A stretch of DNA of 64,000 bases. Origin: Levilactobacillus acidifarinae DSM 19394 = JCM 15949. GTDB taxonomy: Bacteria > Bacillota > Bacilli > Lactobacillales > Lactobacillaceae. The stretch is taken from assembly GCF_001434835.1 (NCBI RefSeq), contig NZ_AZDV01000003.1:1-64000 (forward strand). Reading direction: 5' to 3'. Both the position numbers and the translations under genes were made by a program. How positions within the stretch are numbered: position 1 is the first letter of the stretch; each line of letters opens with the position of its first letter. Positions 52,050-59,518 of this stretch are shown piece by piece. The notes below the pieces were generated by a model. That model searched no databases. It was not told the DNA's origin and worked only from the letters and a program-made list of their open reading frames with translations.

Positions 52050-52755
52050 CGTGAATGTCCCCCTCATAAATGCTCTCGTAAAAGGCTTCAATACCCAGGC
52101 CAAACTCGCTGCGAATCTGGTCGCTACTCTTGTGGGCGCACACCGTGTGGTCCTTGATGATCACCACTTCGTCCAATAACGCCGCAATTTCCGAGACGTA
52201 GTGATCACTAATGACCATGGTCGCCGAATCCTGTTTCCACTGAATAATGCTGCTAATAATACGCTTGCGACTCATACTGTCGATTCCGTTAAACGGCTCG
52301 TCGAGAAGGTAAACCGCCGCCTCGCGTGAGAGCGTCAGCGCGATAATGAATTTCTCACGCGTTCCCTTCGACAGCGTCGCTAATTTCTGGTCGTCGTCGA
52401 TTTGTAGAAACGTGATCAGATCCAAGTACTTTTTGGCCGAGAAATCCGGGTAGGCCAAAGCGTAAAAGTCACGAATTTGGCTCAGTTTGTCGGCCGGTCG
52501 AAACCCTTGGAGGGCCTCGCTAAAGCTAACGAAGGCCCGGCGTGGGGCCTCACGGGTTTCGCCGTGTACGGCAATGGTGCCCTTGGCGTTCTTCGCGACC
52601 CCTGCAATCAGCCGCATCAGCGTGGTCTTCCCGGCCCCGTTTTCACCCAACAGACCCACGATTTTTCCCGGGGCTAACTGGAGGTTCACGTCCGTTAAGA
52701 TGGTTTTCGTGTTCTTACGATAATTTAACTGGGTAATCTCAATTGCGTTGGTCAT
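52036..52755 (-). CDS. ABC-2-type transporter ATP-binding protein
   Basis: 239 residues from ATG 52755 after GGGGGGACGCAG, overlapping the end of the regulator gene. Walker A GENGAGKTTL, a signature-like LSKGTREKF, Walker B AVYLLDEPFNGID and an H-loop in VISDHYV. The LSKG signature is the form found in YtrB/BcrA-type exporters. It works with the following permease. Confidence 0.88.
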   Translation of the reverse strand: MTNAIEITQLNYRKNTKTILTDVNLQLAPGKIVGLLGENGAGKTTLMRLIAGVAKNAKGTIAVHGETREAPRRAFVSFSEALQGFRPADKLSQIRDFYALAYPDFSAKKYLDLITFLQIDDDQKLATLSKGTREKFIIALTLSREAAVYLLDEPFNGIDSMSRKRIISSIIQWKQDSATMVISDHYVSEIAALLDEVVIIKDHTVCAHKSSDQIRSEFGLGIEAFYESIYEGDIHDDEL

Positions 52756-53122
52756 CTGCGTCCCCCCGTTGTTGAATATAGGTTTTAATCTCAGCAATAA
52801 TTTCCGCGTCGGTCAACTTTAACGCGTGTAATTGACCGTACAAGTCCTGAATATAAGTCGTCGTTAGTTGTTGTTTGAGCGTCGCAATCTTAGTCGCATC
52901 CTGGGTCACGAAGTTGCCGCGCCCCCGCTGCGGTGCGATGTAGCCCTCGTCGATCATTTCTCGTAAGGCACGTTGCACCGTGTTCACATTGACGGTTAAA
53001 TCTACCGCCAGTTGGCGAACGGCCGGTAGCTTTTCGCCGAGCCCCAATTCACCGGCAACCATCCGATGATACAGGTAATTCTTGATCTGGTAATAAATTG
53101 GCACCTTATCATCAAATTGCAT
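52739..53122 (-). CDS. YtrA-type GntR regulator
   Basis: 127 residues (ATG 53122 after GGGGTG; GTG 53131 is an alternative). A GntR winged HTH (IKNYLYHRMVAGELGLGEKL, LTVNVNTVQRALREM, RGRGNFVT) with only a short C-terminal tail, as in the YtrA subfamily that represses ABC exporters. It is first in the three-gene operon and preceded by a GTGTTATA palindrome that is its likely operator, so it should be autoregulated. Confidence 0.88.
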   Translation of the reverse strand: MQFDDKVPIYYQIKNYLYHRMVAGELGLGEKLPAVRQLAVDLTVNVNTVQRALREMIDEGYIAPQRGRGNFVTQDATKIATLKQQLTTTYIQDLYGQLHALKLTDAEIIAEIKTYIQQRGDADDQRN

Positions 53123-53138
53123 TTTCTTCACCCCACTA

Positions 53139-53168
53139 GTGTTATATCTTTCTATAACACTATAACAC
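53139..53168. promoter_or_regulatory. YtrA operator
   Basis: GTGTTATA (53139-53146), N6, TATAACAC (53153-53160), plus a directly repeated TATAACAC (53161-53168). It overlaps the promoter region of the gntR-ABC operon, 17 bp before the gntR start. Confidence 0.65.
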
Positions 53169-53286
53169 GAATTCTCCGAAAGGCAAATTAAAGTTCTCTA
53201 AGAGTGGTCTCTCAATTAGCAACCACCAAAAAAACCGACTCCCAAACGGAATCGGCTTAACTGGCTTCTATTCAATGTGCTGGTGC

Positions 53287-53781
53287 TTAACCCTCTGCCG
53301 AGACCTTCAAATCGATCTCGTTACTTTGGGCTAATTTTTGTTCGGCGGCTTTACGCGCCGCCACGGCGTCGTAAAAATCACTAAAGGTTTGGTTCAAAAC
53401 GTAGTGGCCGTGGTAAAATAGGCGTGCCGCCCACTTGCCAGAGCGCTTGTCGAAGCTAACGCCGATCACGCCCGAAATGTTCCGAGAACTGAGCTTCGTC
53501 AGTGCCGCGACGTTAGACCCGTTAACCAGGGGTAAGTTCGTGGCGTTACCGATTTGCTTACGCGTCCGGGGATCCTGGGTCAGCCGGGCTTTGCTGATAT
53601 CTCGTCGATAGCAGCCACAGCTGACCGTGATGCCGTGGCGCAGTCGGTAACTATCGACCGTCACCAGTTGCCCACAACTACATTTACATAACCACGTGGC
53701 GTTACCGTTCTTGGCAGTCCCGTCCCGGCGAATAACCGTCAGTCTGCCGAATTGTTGTCCACTTAAGTCTAGGAGTCTCAT
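53287..53781 (-). CDS. AP2-domain protein with zinc-ribbon-like N-terminus
   Basis: 164 residues from ATG 53781 after GGAGGAATTACTA. N-terminal SGQQFGRLTVIRRD and a four-Cys knuckle (CKCSC, then CGC) resemble the zinc-ribbon of phage and mobile-element proteins. The C-terminal half, ISGVIGVSFDKRSGKWAAR followed by FYDAVAARKAAEQKL, is an AP2-type DNA-binding domain as found in homing-endonuclease relatives. No nuclease domain is present, so it may be a stand-alone DNA-binding protein or a remnant. It stands alone, with no partner genes. Confidence 0.7.
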   Translation of the reverse strand: MRLLDLSGQQFGRLTVIRRDGTAKNGNATWLCKCSCGQLVTVDSYRLRHGITVSCGCYRRDISKARLTQDPRTRKQIGNATNLPLVNGSNVAALTKLSSRNISGVIGVSFDKRSGKWAARLFYHGHYVLNQTFSDFYDAVAARKAAEQKLAQSNEIDLKVSAEG

Positions 53782-53992
53782 TAGTAATTCCTCCATTCTT
53801 ATTTTCAGAAAGCTTAATCTACTGCAATCTACCCCGAAGGTTACTCGAGCTCCCCTGTAAAAAATATCCTTAATTAAATATTCTACACACCAAGCTAAAA
53901 ACTAGCTTAAATTATCCGTTATTTATTCAAATTAATGGCTCCGGATATAAATAATTTTATCATCATTGCCGGACCGGAAAGAAGTAATTTGC

Positions 53993-54364
53993 ATGACAAT
54001 TTTAATTACTAGCCTAACCATTTTAGTTGCTGTCGAACATTTAGGCATCATGGCCCTCGAAATTTGGGGCTCCCCCGCCCAACAATCCAAGGCGTTCGGG
54101 ATGCCTTTAAGCTTCGTCCAACAGCGCCCCGCCCAAACGGCTCTCGCCAACCAAGGGATCTATAACGGGATGTTAGGGGTGGTCATCCTGGCGAGCCAGT
54201 GGCTGTTGACGGGTACCGCGCAACACCTGACGACCGCCCTGCTGTTACTCTACATCGTGGTGGTCGCGTTGTTCGGCAGCCTGACCGTCAAGCGCACCAT
54301 CTTCTGGTTACAGGGTTTTCCCGCCTTGTTCACCCTCTTGTTATTATTGGGGTGGTGGCTTTAA
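53993..54364 (+). CDS. DUF1304 family membrane protein
   Basis: 123 residues from ATG 53993 after GGAAAGAAG. Four membrane helices, with the DUF1304 pattern VEHLGIMALEIWG, NQGIYNGMLGV and a final LLLLGWW. Widespread in Firmicutes; the function is unknown. It is monocistronic. Confidence 0.85.
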   Translation: MTILITSLTILVAVEHLGIMALEIWGSPAQQSKAFGMPLSFVQQRPAQTALANQGIYNGMLGVVILASQWLLTGTAQHLTTALLLLYIVVVALFGSLTVKRTIFWLQGFPALFTLLLLLGWWL

Positions 54365-54383
54365 GATTTTCTTTAAAAAGGAG

Positions 54384-54412
54384 TTTACAGACACGGATTC
54401 TCACGTTATAAT
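54384..54412 (+). promoter_or_regulatory. strong promoter without a following gene
   Basis: TTTACA (54384-54389), a 17-bp spacer and a perfect TATAAT (54407-54412), 20 bp after the DUF1304 stop. Confidence 0.7.
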
Positions 54413-54418
54413 GTAGTC

Positions 54419-54668
54419 ACATATTCAGGTGAGAGCCTGCCACGGTTTTGCGATTATTGGAGGAGTTAATTGACCTTTAGCCATTATTAACACCATTAAA
54501 CCGTACACATACTTCTATTCTGCTGGTTGCGTTCGTTCGTAACTAGATTTTTTTGTACCATAATTTCATTAGCTCACCCATAAGATTACGAGGATCAACT
54601 TAAAGTCCGCTTAAAAATAGTCACGATTCACTAGCCAATAGGGCTGATGAATCGTGACTTTATTTTTT
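54419..54668 (+). ncRNA. candidate small RNA
   Basis: A region of about 250 nt between the promoter at 54384-54412 and a strong terminator (stem 54619-54630 with 54648-54659, then TTATTTTTT). No open frame longer than a few codons. It contains GGAGGAGTTAATTG followed by a six-codon frame, so a leader peptide is possible. It matches no RNA family I recognise. Confidence 0.45.
54619..54668 (+). terminator. terminator of the candidate small RNA
   Basis: Perfect 12-bp stem AGTCACGATTCA / TGAATCGTGACT with a 17-nt loop and a TTTATTTTTT tail. Confidence 0.85.
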
Positions 54669-54690
54669 ATAAATTATCCTTCTAGAAAGA

Positions 54691-54779
54691 GGATCACCCC
54701 CACACATGTGGGGAATACGGAGCCGTCTATGACGAATGGATTCAAGAGATGGAATCACCCCCACACGTGTGGGGAATAC
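54691..54779 (-). CRISPR. orphan two-repeat CRISPR locus, type I-E repeat
   Basis: Two 28-bp repeats (54691-54718 and 54752-54779), of the form GTATTCCCCAC..GTGGGGGTGATCC on the minus strand, flank a single 33-bp spacer (54719-54751). They differ at two positions. Repeat length, spacer length and the hairpin CCCCAC/GTGGGG are those of type I-E systems in lactobacilli. No cas genes lie in this window. The spacer has an open frame read on the plus strand as GAVYDEWIQEM, which could come from a phage gene. Confidence 0.8.
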
Positions 54780-54910
54780 TAAAGAAATCCCGGTACTATT
54801 ACCTTTTAAAATTCACTAACCACTATTTTTTATTAACTCAAGTTCAATTTCTAGTCTACCAAAGCATCTTAAAATTTCAATTTTGACACCCCCGGCAACT
54901 CATTTTTCGT

Positions 54911-54939
54911 CAAAAAAGGCGTTCCCGCACGAGAACGCC
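54911..54939 (-). terminator. terminator of the small-protein operon
   Basis: GGCGTTC / GAACGCC stem with six U on the minus strand, 15 bp after the 38-aa gene. Between here and the CRISPR locus nothing else is seen. Confidence 0.85.
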
Positions 54940-54953
54940 TCAACTCTTTTCTT

Positions 54954-55070
54954 CTACATCTGACTTGCAGAAATCCATACCACACCTAAGTGGTAAATTG
55001 CGACCAGCATGATTGCGATAAATAGCCAGCCACAGGTGTAATAAACATAATACATTCCTGGATGCTTCAT
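54954..55070 (-). CDS. 38-aa membrane microprotein
   Basis: 38 codons from ATG 55070, 6 nt after AAAGGGGGC. The sequence starts MKHPGMYYVYYTC and has a single hydrophobic helix (GWLFIAIMLVAIYHLGVVW). It is 42 bp downstream of the 60-aa gene and ahead of a strong terminator, so it is likely real and cotranscribed. No family known to me. Confidence 0.6.
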   Translation of the reverse strand: MKHPGMYYVYYTCGWLFIAIMLVAIYHLGVVWISASQM

Positions 55071-55112
55071 GTCGTCGCCCCCTTTATCGGGACTCTTCAC
55101 CTGACTAACCGG

Positions 55113-55295
55113 TTACCCAACCGGCACAACCGCTCGACGGGTCTGCGCCGCGAGCATAATGGCCTCCTGCTCAGCAATCGTTGCTGTGAATTGCCGCATG
55201 CGCTCCTCAGCAACAACTTGCGCGCCGTGTTTTTGCGCGCGCCACGTGAGCATTTGAAACTTACGCTTTTCTTCTGACAGCTGATTATCTAACAT
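55113..55295 (-). CDS. 60-aa basic helical protein
   Basis: 60 residues from ATG 55295 (MLDNQLSEEKRKFQML), directly after GGGGGGAGCC; the frame is open 15 codons upstream. Predicted to be one long helix, rich in Arg/Gln/Ala. It is first in a two-gene operon with the membrane microprotein. Unrecognised. Confidence 0.5.
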   Translation of the reverse strand: MLDNQLSEEKRKFQMLTWRAQKHGAQVVAEERMRQFTATIAEQEAIMLAAQTRRAVVPVG

Positions 55296-55665
55296 ATGGC
55301 TCCCCCCAGATGCTTGCGCCAGTGTTCTAATTCCTGTCATCGTATATTATAAGCACATTTTTTTAAGCGGTCTACCCCTAAATTGAAATATTACAAAACT
55401 TTTACACGGCTTGCTGCTCCGGGCTTAATTTCCGGTATTTCGGTTAACTAACTATCAAATTAATTGTGATTTTTACTAATTGGTCTAGTAATAATGCGCA
55501 ACCGGTTGTCATTCAATTCGGCGGCCGATAGTTCACACTATTTGTCAGCTAGAATCATTAATGGTTTAGCTTAGTAAAGGCTCGATCATTTTTAACGTTA
55601 ATCAATTGTGTTTTAATTCTAACCGGCGTAGGCTAAGAGTAGACTATGAAAGGGGTTACTTCACC
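55296..55665. other. intergenic region between divergent genes
   Basis: AT-rich with possible -10 sequences in both directions. I see no gene or strong structure. Confidence 0.35.
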
Positions 55666-56124
55666 ATGTCCATCGATCGTGAGAAATTCCCACCCTTATA
55701 CCGTACCGTTGCCATTAATGACGACGGGTTGAACAGTCACTCCTACGTTCCCGGGGGGCTCGACGTGGTGACCAGTTCGCCCTTGTCTGAGACCCCGGGG
55801 GCGAACCCCGAGCAGTTCTTGGGGCTGGCTTTGAGTACCTGCCTCAACGCGACGCTCGAGGCCATCGAAAAGATGCGCCATTTACCGCACACCTCGCAGG
55901 TCCACACCATCGTCGAATACGCGCGAGACACCAAGGGGTTTCAATTCTACGTGACCGCGCAAATTCGCATTCCGGACGTTGACCGGCAAACGGCCATCGC
56001 CATGGCCGACTTAGCGGAGCGGCGTTGTCCCGTCGCCAAGCTCCTGGGCGGCAGTCCTAACGTGACCGTGGCACTGGTCGATCAATTCAGCGACGTCGAA
56101 CCGGTAACCGTCAAGGCCAAGTAA
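55666..56124 (+). CDS. OsmC/Ohr-family peroxide-resistance protein
   Basis: 152 residues from ATG 55666 after GAAAGGGG; the open frame begins 60 bp earlier without a ribosome-binding site. Both redox Cys are present (LALSTCLNATLEA and ERRCPVAKLL), with the PGGLDVV..ETPGANPEQFL motif. It reduces organic hydroperoxides with thiol reductants. The MarR-type regulator nearby could be the OhrR, but the two are convergent and separated by a terminator. Confidence 0.88.
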   Translation: MSIDREKFPPLYRTVAINDDGLNSHSYVPGGLDVVTSSPLSETPGANPEQFLGLALSTCLNATLEAIEKMRHLPHTSQVHTIVEYARDTKGFQFYVTAQIRIPDVDRQTAIAMADLAERRCPVAKLLGGSPNVTVALVDQFSDVEPVTVKAK

Positions 56125-56166
56125 AAAAGGGCCACGCCCAGCCGCTAAGCTGCGTGTGGTCCTTTT
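56125..56166. terminator. bidirectional terminator
   Basis: AAAAGGGCCACGCCCAGC / GCTGCGTGTGGTCCTTTT imperfect hairpin, with A/T runs at both ends, between convergent genes. Confidence 0.8.
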
Positions 56167-56168
56167 CA

Positions 56169-56342
56169 TTAACGATGTGACAGATGACCCTTCAGCCGTT
56201 GCCACCATGACTTTGACTGTGCTTCGCCGTATACGTACGACTTGGGGTGGCGTCCCGGACGCTTATCCTCGTGGTCGTCATCCATGAAGACAATCTTGCG
56301 CCAGCGCTTGGCTTCTTCGTTACTCATGCGCTTTTTGCTCAT
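56169..56342 (-). CDS. small basic protein
   Basis: 57 residues from ATG 56342 (MSKKRMSNEEAKRW), 10 nt after GGAGA. Strongly basic with WRKIVFMDDDHEDKRPGR. Lies 28 bp downstream of the MarR gene and is probably cotranscribed. No family known to me. Confidence 0.55.
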   Translation of the reverse strand: MSKKRMSNEEAKRWRKIVFMDDDHEDKRPGRHPKSYVYGEAQSKSWWQRLKGHLSHR

Positions 56343-56370
56343 TGACTTCAATCTCCTTTTGATTTCAAGG

Positions 56371-56823
56371 TTAATTATCTCGATTTTTTAGGCGGGTCAC
56401 CTGGCTGAAGTTCCGAATAAAGTTCAGAAGTTCCTGGGCCTGGTCTTCGCCGTACATATCCAACCACCCCTGAAACCGGTGATCAATCCGTTGGCGGATT
56501 AACCGTTCGGCTTGTTCACCAGCCGGGGTGGCCAATAAATACAATCGGCGACGATCATTTTCGTCGGGTTGCTGGCGTAAATAGCCTTGCCGCAACAACA
56601 CCCGAATCTGGCGCGAAATCGCACTGCGGGTCACCTGCCGTTGGCTGGCAATATCCATCAACGTCACATTTTTGTGCCGGGTGATTTCGCGCAAAATCAA
56701 ATACTGTTCAAACGACAAATGAAACGCCTTGGCTGGCTCCGAAATAAATTCATCCAGATACTTTAACGAACTCATGTACACGTCGATGAAGGCGTCTAAT
56801 AAGGGTTGTTCTTGTTCAGCCAT
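56371..56823 (-). CDS. MarR-family regulator
   Basis: 150 residues; winged HTH with ISRQIRVLLRQGYLRQQ and wing PDENDRRRLYLLATPAG. The start follows TAGGTGGGG. No Cys near the N-terminus (as OhrR would have), so it probably does not sense peroxides. Targets are unknown. Confidence 0.85.
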   Translation of the reverse strand: MAEQEQPLLDAFIDVYMSSLKYLDEFISEPAKAFHLSFEQYLILREITRHKNVTLMDIASQRQVTRSAISRQIRVLLRQGYLRQQPDENDRRRLYLLATPAGEQAERLIRQRIDHRFQGWLDMYGEDQAQELLNFIRNFSQVTRLKNRDN

Positions 56824-57053
56824 GAATCCCCACCTACAATTCTCAAAATACGATTTTTATCTTAGCATTTACATTCCGCAAATACCAGTTTTTTTCGTGC
56901 GCGACCGGCAATAGCCTGAACTAAGTTATGGTAGAATAGAGAAATGTTTTAGGGCTTAGAAAGGAGGCCGTCGCGTACCCATTTTACCACCGGTGCCCTC
57001 AAAAATTTATTCAGAAAACTCGCGCCATTTCACGGGGCAGAAAGGATTTTTAG

Positions 57054-57875
57054 ATGTCCGCTTTAATCAATCGAATTCACCACGTTGAGCTGGGGAACTT
57101 AGCCCAATTCACGCAACTCTGTGCGCAATTAGACCTGCCCTACCTGTTATTAGGTGGCTCGTTATTGGGGGCCATTCGTCATCGGGGGTTCATCCCCTGG
57201 GACGACGACGTGGACGTTGGGCTACTACGGGCCGACTACGACCGGCTTTTAGCCGCCGCTCCTGACCTGTTAGCCGACTCCCACTATTTTCTCCAAACAC
57301 CCAACAGCGATCCGAACTACGCGCTAAGCTACGCCAAGTTACTTGACCGCAATACTTATATTGAAGAGAAGAACAACGTCAACAACGCCCGTAAAGGGGT
57401 GTTCATCGACATCTTTCCGCTCGACCGGATTTCCGACGAGCCCGCCCAGCAACGCGAACAGTTAGCTAAATTCCAGTGGTACAATACCCGAATTTTGCTC
57501 CAACTGCGGTATCATTTAGTTAATAACCCGTTGATGAAATTGCAAAGTCCCTTGGACGCCGATCAATTGGCCGATGTGCAGGCCTTAAAGGACGCGCGCG
57601 AGACGGTCATGACCCAATACCAGGCCCGCGCCGACCTCACGCAGGTAAAAAATCTGGCTTCCCAGTACGCCTATGATAAGGAAGTCTTCACCGTTAAGCA
57701 GGTCAGCGACCTAACGACCGTTCCCTTTGAGACACTATCCGTTCAAGTTCCGCAAGACTATGCGACAATTTTAACCACCATGTACGGGGATTATCAGGCC
57801 CTACCACCGAAAACGCAACGAACGGAAAAACATCTCGAGCGCCTAATTATGGATAATCAGGTGTTCACGGAGTAA
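57054..57875 (+). CDS. LicD-family phosphotransferase
   Basis: 273 residues, cytoplasmic. LicD/nucleotidyltransferase fold with LLGGSLLGAIRHRGFIPWDD followed by DVDVG (about residues 33-57) and FIDIFPLDRI (about 122-131). LicD proteins transfer phosphorylcholine or similar groups to wall polymers. ATG 57054 follows AAAGG. It lies upstream of the polyphosphate operon but is separated from it by 110 bp. Confidence 0.88.
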   Translation: MSALINRIHHVELGNLAQFTQLCAQLDLPYLLLGGSLLGAIRHRGFIPWDDDVDVGLLRADYDRLLAAAPDLLADSHYFLQTPNSDPNYALSYAKLLDRNTYIEEKNNVNNARKGVFIDIFPLDRISDEPAQQREQLAKFQWYNTRILLQLRYHLVNNPLMKLQSPLDADQLADVQALKDARETVMTQYQARADLTQVKNLASQYAYDKEVFTVKQVSDLTTVPFETLSVQVPQDYATILTTMYGDYQALPPKTQRTEKHLERLIMDNQVFTE

Positions 57876-57985
57876 GGGAGACCGTTGCTGAATTCGGAAG
57901 CGTTCGCACCATCAAAATTGTTTTTCAGAACAATTTCTCGTTTCAACACCATTACCTTAAATTTATCAAGAAAGTAGATGAGCAT

Positions 57986-59518
57986 ATGGCTGATAATTAT
58001 TTTGGCGCCATTCTGGTCAACGTGACTAGCATGGAACTTTCAATTGTCAATCTCAAAACCGGTCAACAAGCCGAACACGTTCAATCGACCGTCGCCATCG
58101 GGGAAAATATTTACAACCATGTCGATATCGACTTACAGACCGTCGTAGACGCTGCTGAAGCGCTCCGCGGATTTCTCCAAATTTTTAAAGACTACGGCGT
58201 CACCCACTATAAGGCCTGGGGCTCCCAAGCCCTTTCCAGTGCCCCTAACGCTGACTTCATTCGGGACCAACTCTACGTGCGGACCGGCCTGCGGTTACAC
58301 TGGCTATCGTTGAGCGAAGAATCCTTCGTCCGCAACGAAGCCGTCGCCATTCATTTCGCCGACTACCAACGGTTGACCGAGAAGCACGCAGCCATCATCG
58401 GCCTGAATTCCGGCAGTACCACCTTCTCGTTTTTCAATCACCACGAATTACAAGCCTCACCGAACATGAAACTGGGTCCCACGCGGGCCAAGGAAGTCTT
58501 GCAAAATCTGCGAACCACCGCACCGAATCCCGTAGCCGTATTAGACGACTATATCAACAGCAAGGTCGACGACTTCTACCGGTTTATTCCGGAAGACCTG
58601 CAGCAAGCCACCAATCAGGTGATCTTGATTGGCGCTACCCCGCTGAACGGGTTCTTCATTCCTAAGGGACAAAATAGCTACACCCTCTCACTCGAACGGT
58701 TCCAACAGTTCGCCCACGAAGTCACCGCCGCCTCAGACCAATACTTAATGGAACATTTACAGGTCAGCGAAGAAGCCATCGGGTTGGTCTTACCCGAAGT
58801 TCGTCTGATTCAAAAATTATTGGCCGTGGTCCACGCTGAGCAGGTCCACCTAGTGAACTTAAACGTCTTAGACGGACTGACCACCAACCGGGCCATCGCG
58901 GAAGGCTACTACCGCAAGCAGGACTTTAACAAGCAGATCCTGGGCGCGGCTTACGCGGTCGCCCAACGATACCGGGTCGAACCACACCACATGGCGTTGG
59001 TTGAAAAGTTTGCGTTACACCTCTTCGACCAATTGAAGCCCCTCCACCACTTAAAGGCGCGGGACCGGTTACTGCTACACATCGCGGCCATCGTCCACGA
59101 CAGCGGCGGCTTCATCGATACCCATCAGCACTACCTGCATTCGGACTACGTGCTGCAACAGTCCGAAATTTTGGGGTTATCCGCCGAAGAAACCCAGATT
59201 ATCGCCGCGGTCTCGCGTTACCATAGCGCCCGTACGCCCGGTGGTGAACTGGACCGGTTCCGGCAGCTCGGATCGTCCAAACGTCTGGCCATCGCCAAGC
59301 TAGCGGCCATTTTACGGTTAGCCGACGCCCTAGACGACGCCCACCAACAGACCGTCGAACGAATTTCCGTTTCCGTCCGGCCGACTCAGGTCATCATCAC
59401 CGCCTTTAGCGATGACGACCTAGAACTGGTTCACTGGGCTTTCACGCGCAAGGCTGAATTTTTCACGGACGTCTTCGGGTTACAGCCCGTGTTTAAACAG
59501 AGGAGGGTGCACAAATGA
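57986..59518 (+). CDS. ppx: exopolyphosphatase with HD domain
   Basis: 510 residues of the Ppx/GppA family. An ASKHA ATPase-like N-terminal phosphatase (VNVTSMELSIVN, IGLNSGSTTFSFF, VILIGATPLNGF) is followed by an HD-type C-terminal domain (LHIAAIVHDSGGF..HYLHSDYVLQQ). It removes phosphate from polyphosphate or pppGpp. The stop overlaps the ppk start by 4 bp. Several canonical residues of the first domain are changed (VNVTSMELSIV in place of DIGSNSVR), so activity may differ from the 308-residue Ppx. Confidence 0.88.
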   Translation: MADNYFGAILVNVTSMELSIVNLKTGQQAEHVQSTVAIGENIYNHVDIDLQTVVDAAEALRGFLQIFKDYGVTHYKAWGSQALSSAPNADFIRDQLYVRTGLRLHWLSLSEESFVRNEAVAIHFADYQRLTEKHAAIIGLNSGSTTFSFFNHHELQASPNMKLGPTRAKEVLQNLRTTAPNPVAVLDDYINSKVDDFYRFIPEDLQQATNQVILIGATPLNGFFIPKGQNSYTLSLERFQQFAHEVTAASDQYLMEHLQVSEEAIGLVLPEVRLIQKLLAVVHAEQVHLVNLNVLDGLTTNRAIAEGYYRKQDFNKQILGAAYAVAQRYRVEPHHMALVEKFALHLFDQLKPLHHLKARDRLLLHIAAIVHDSGGFIDTHQHYLHSDYVLQQSEILGLSAEETQIIAAVSRYHSARTPGGELDRFRQLGSSKRLAIAKLAAILRLADALDDAHQQTVERISVSVRPTQVIITAFSDDDLELVHWAFTRKAEFFTDVFGLQPVFKQRRVHK

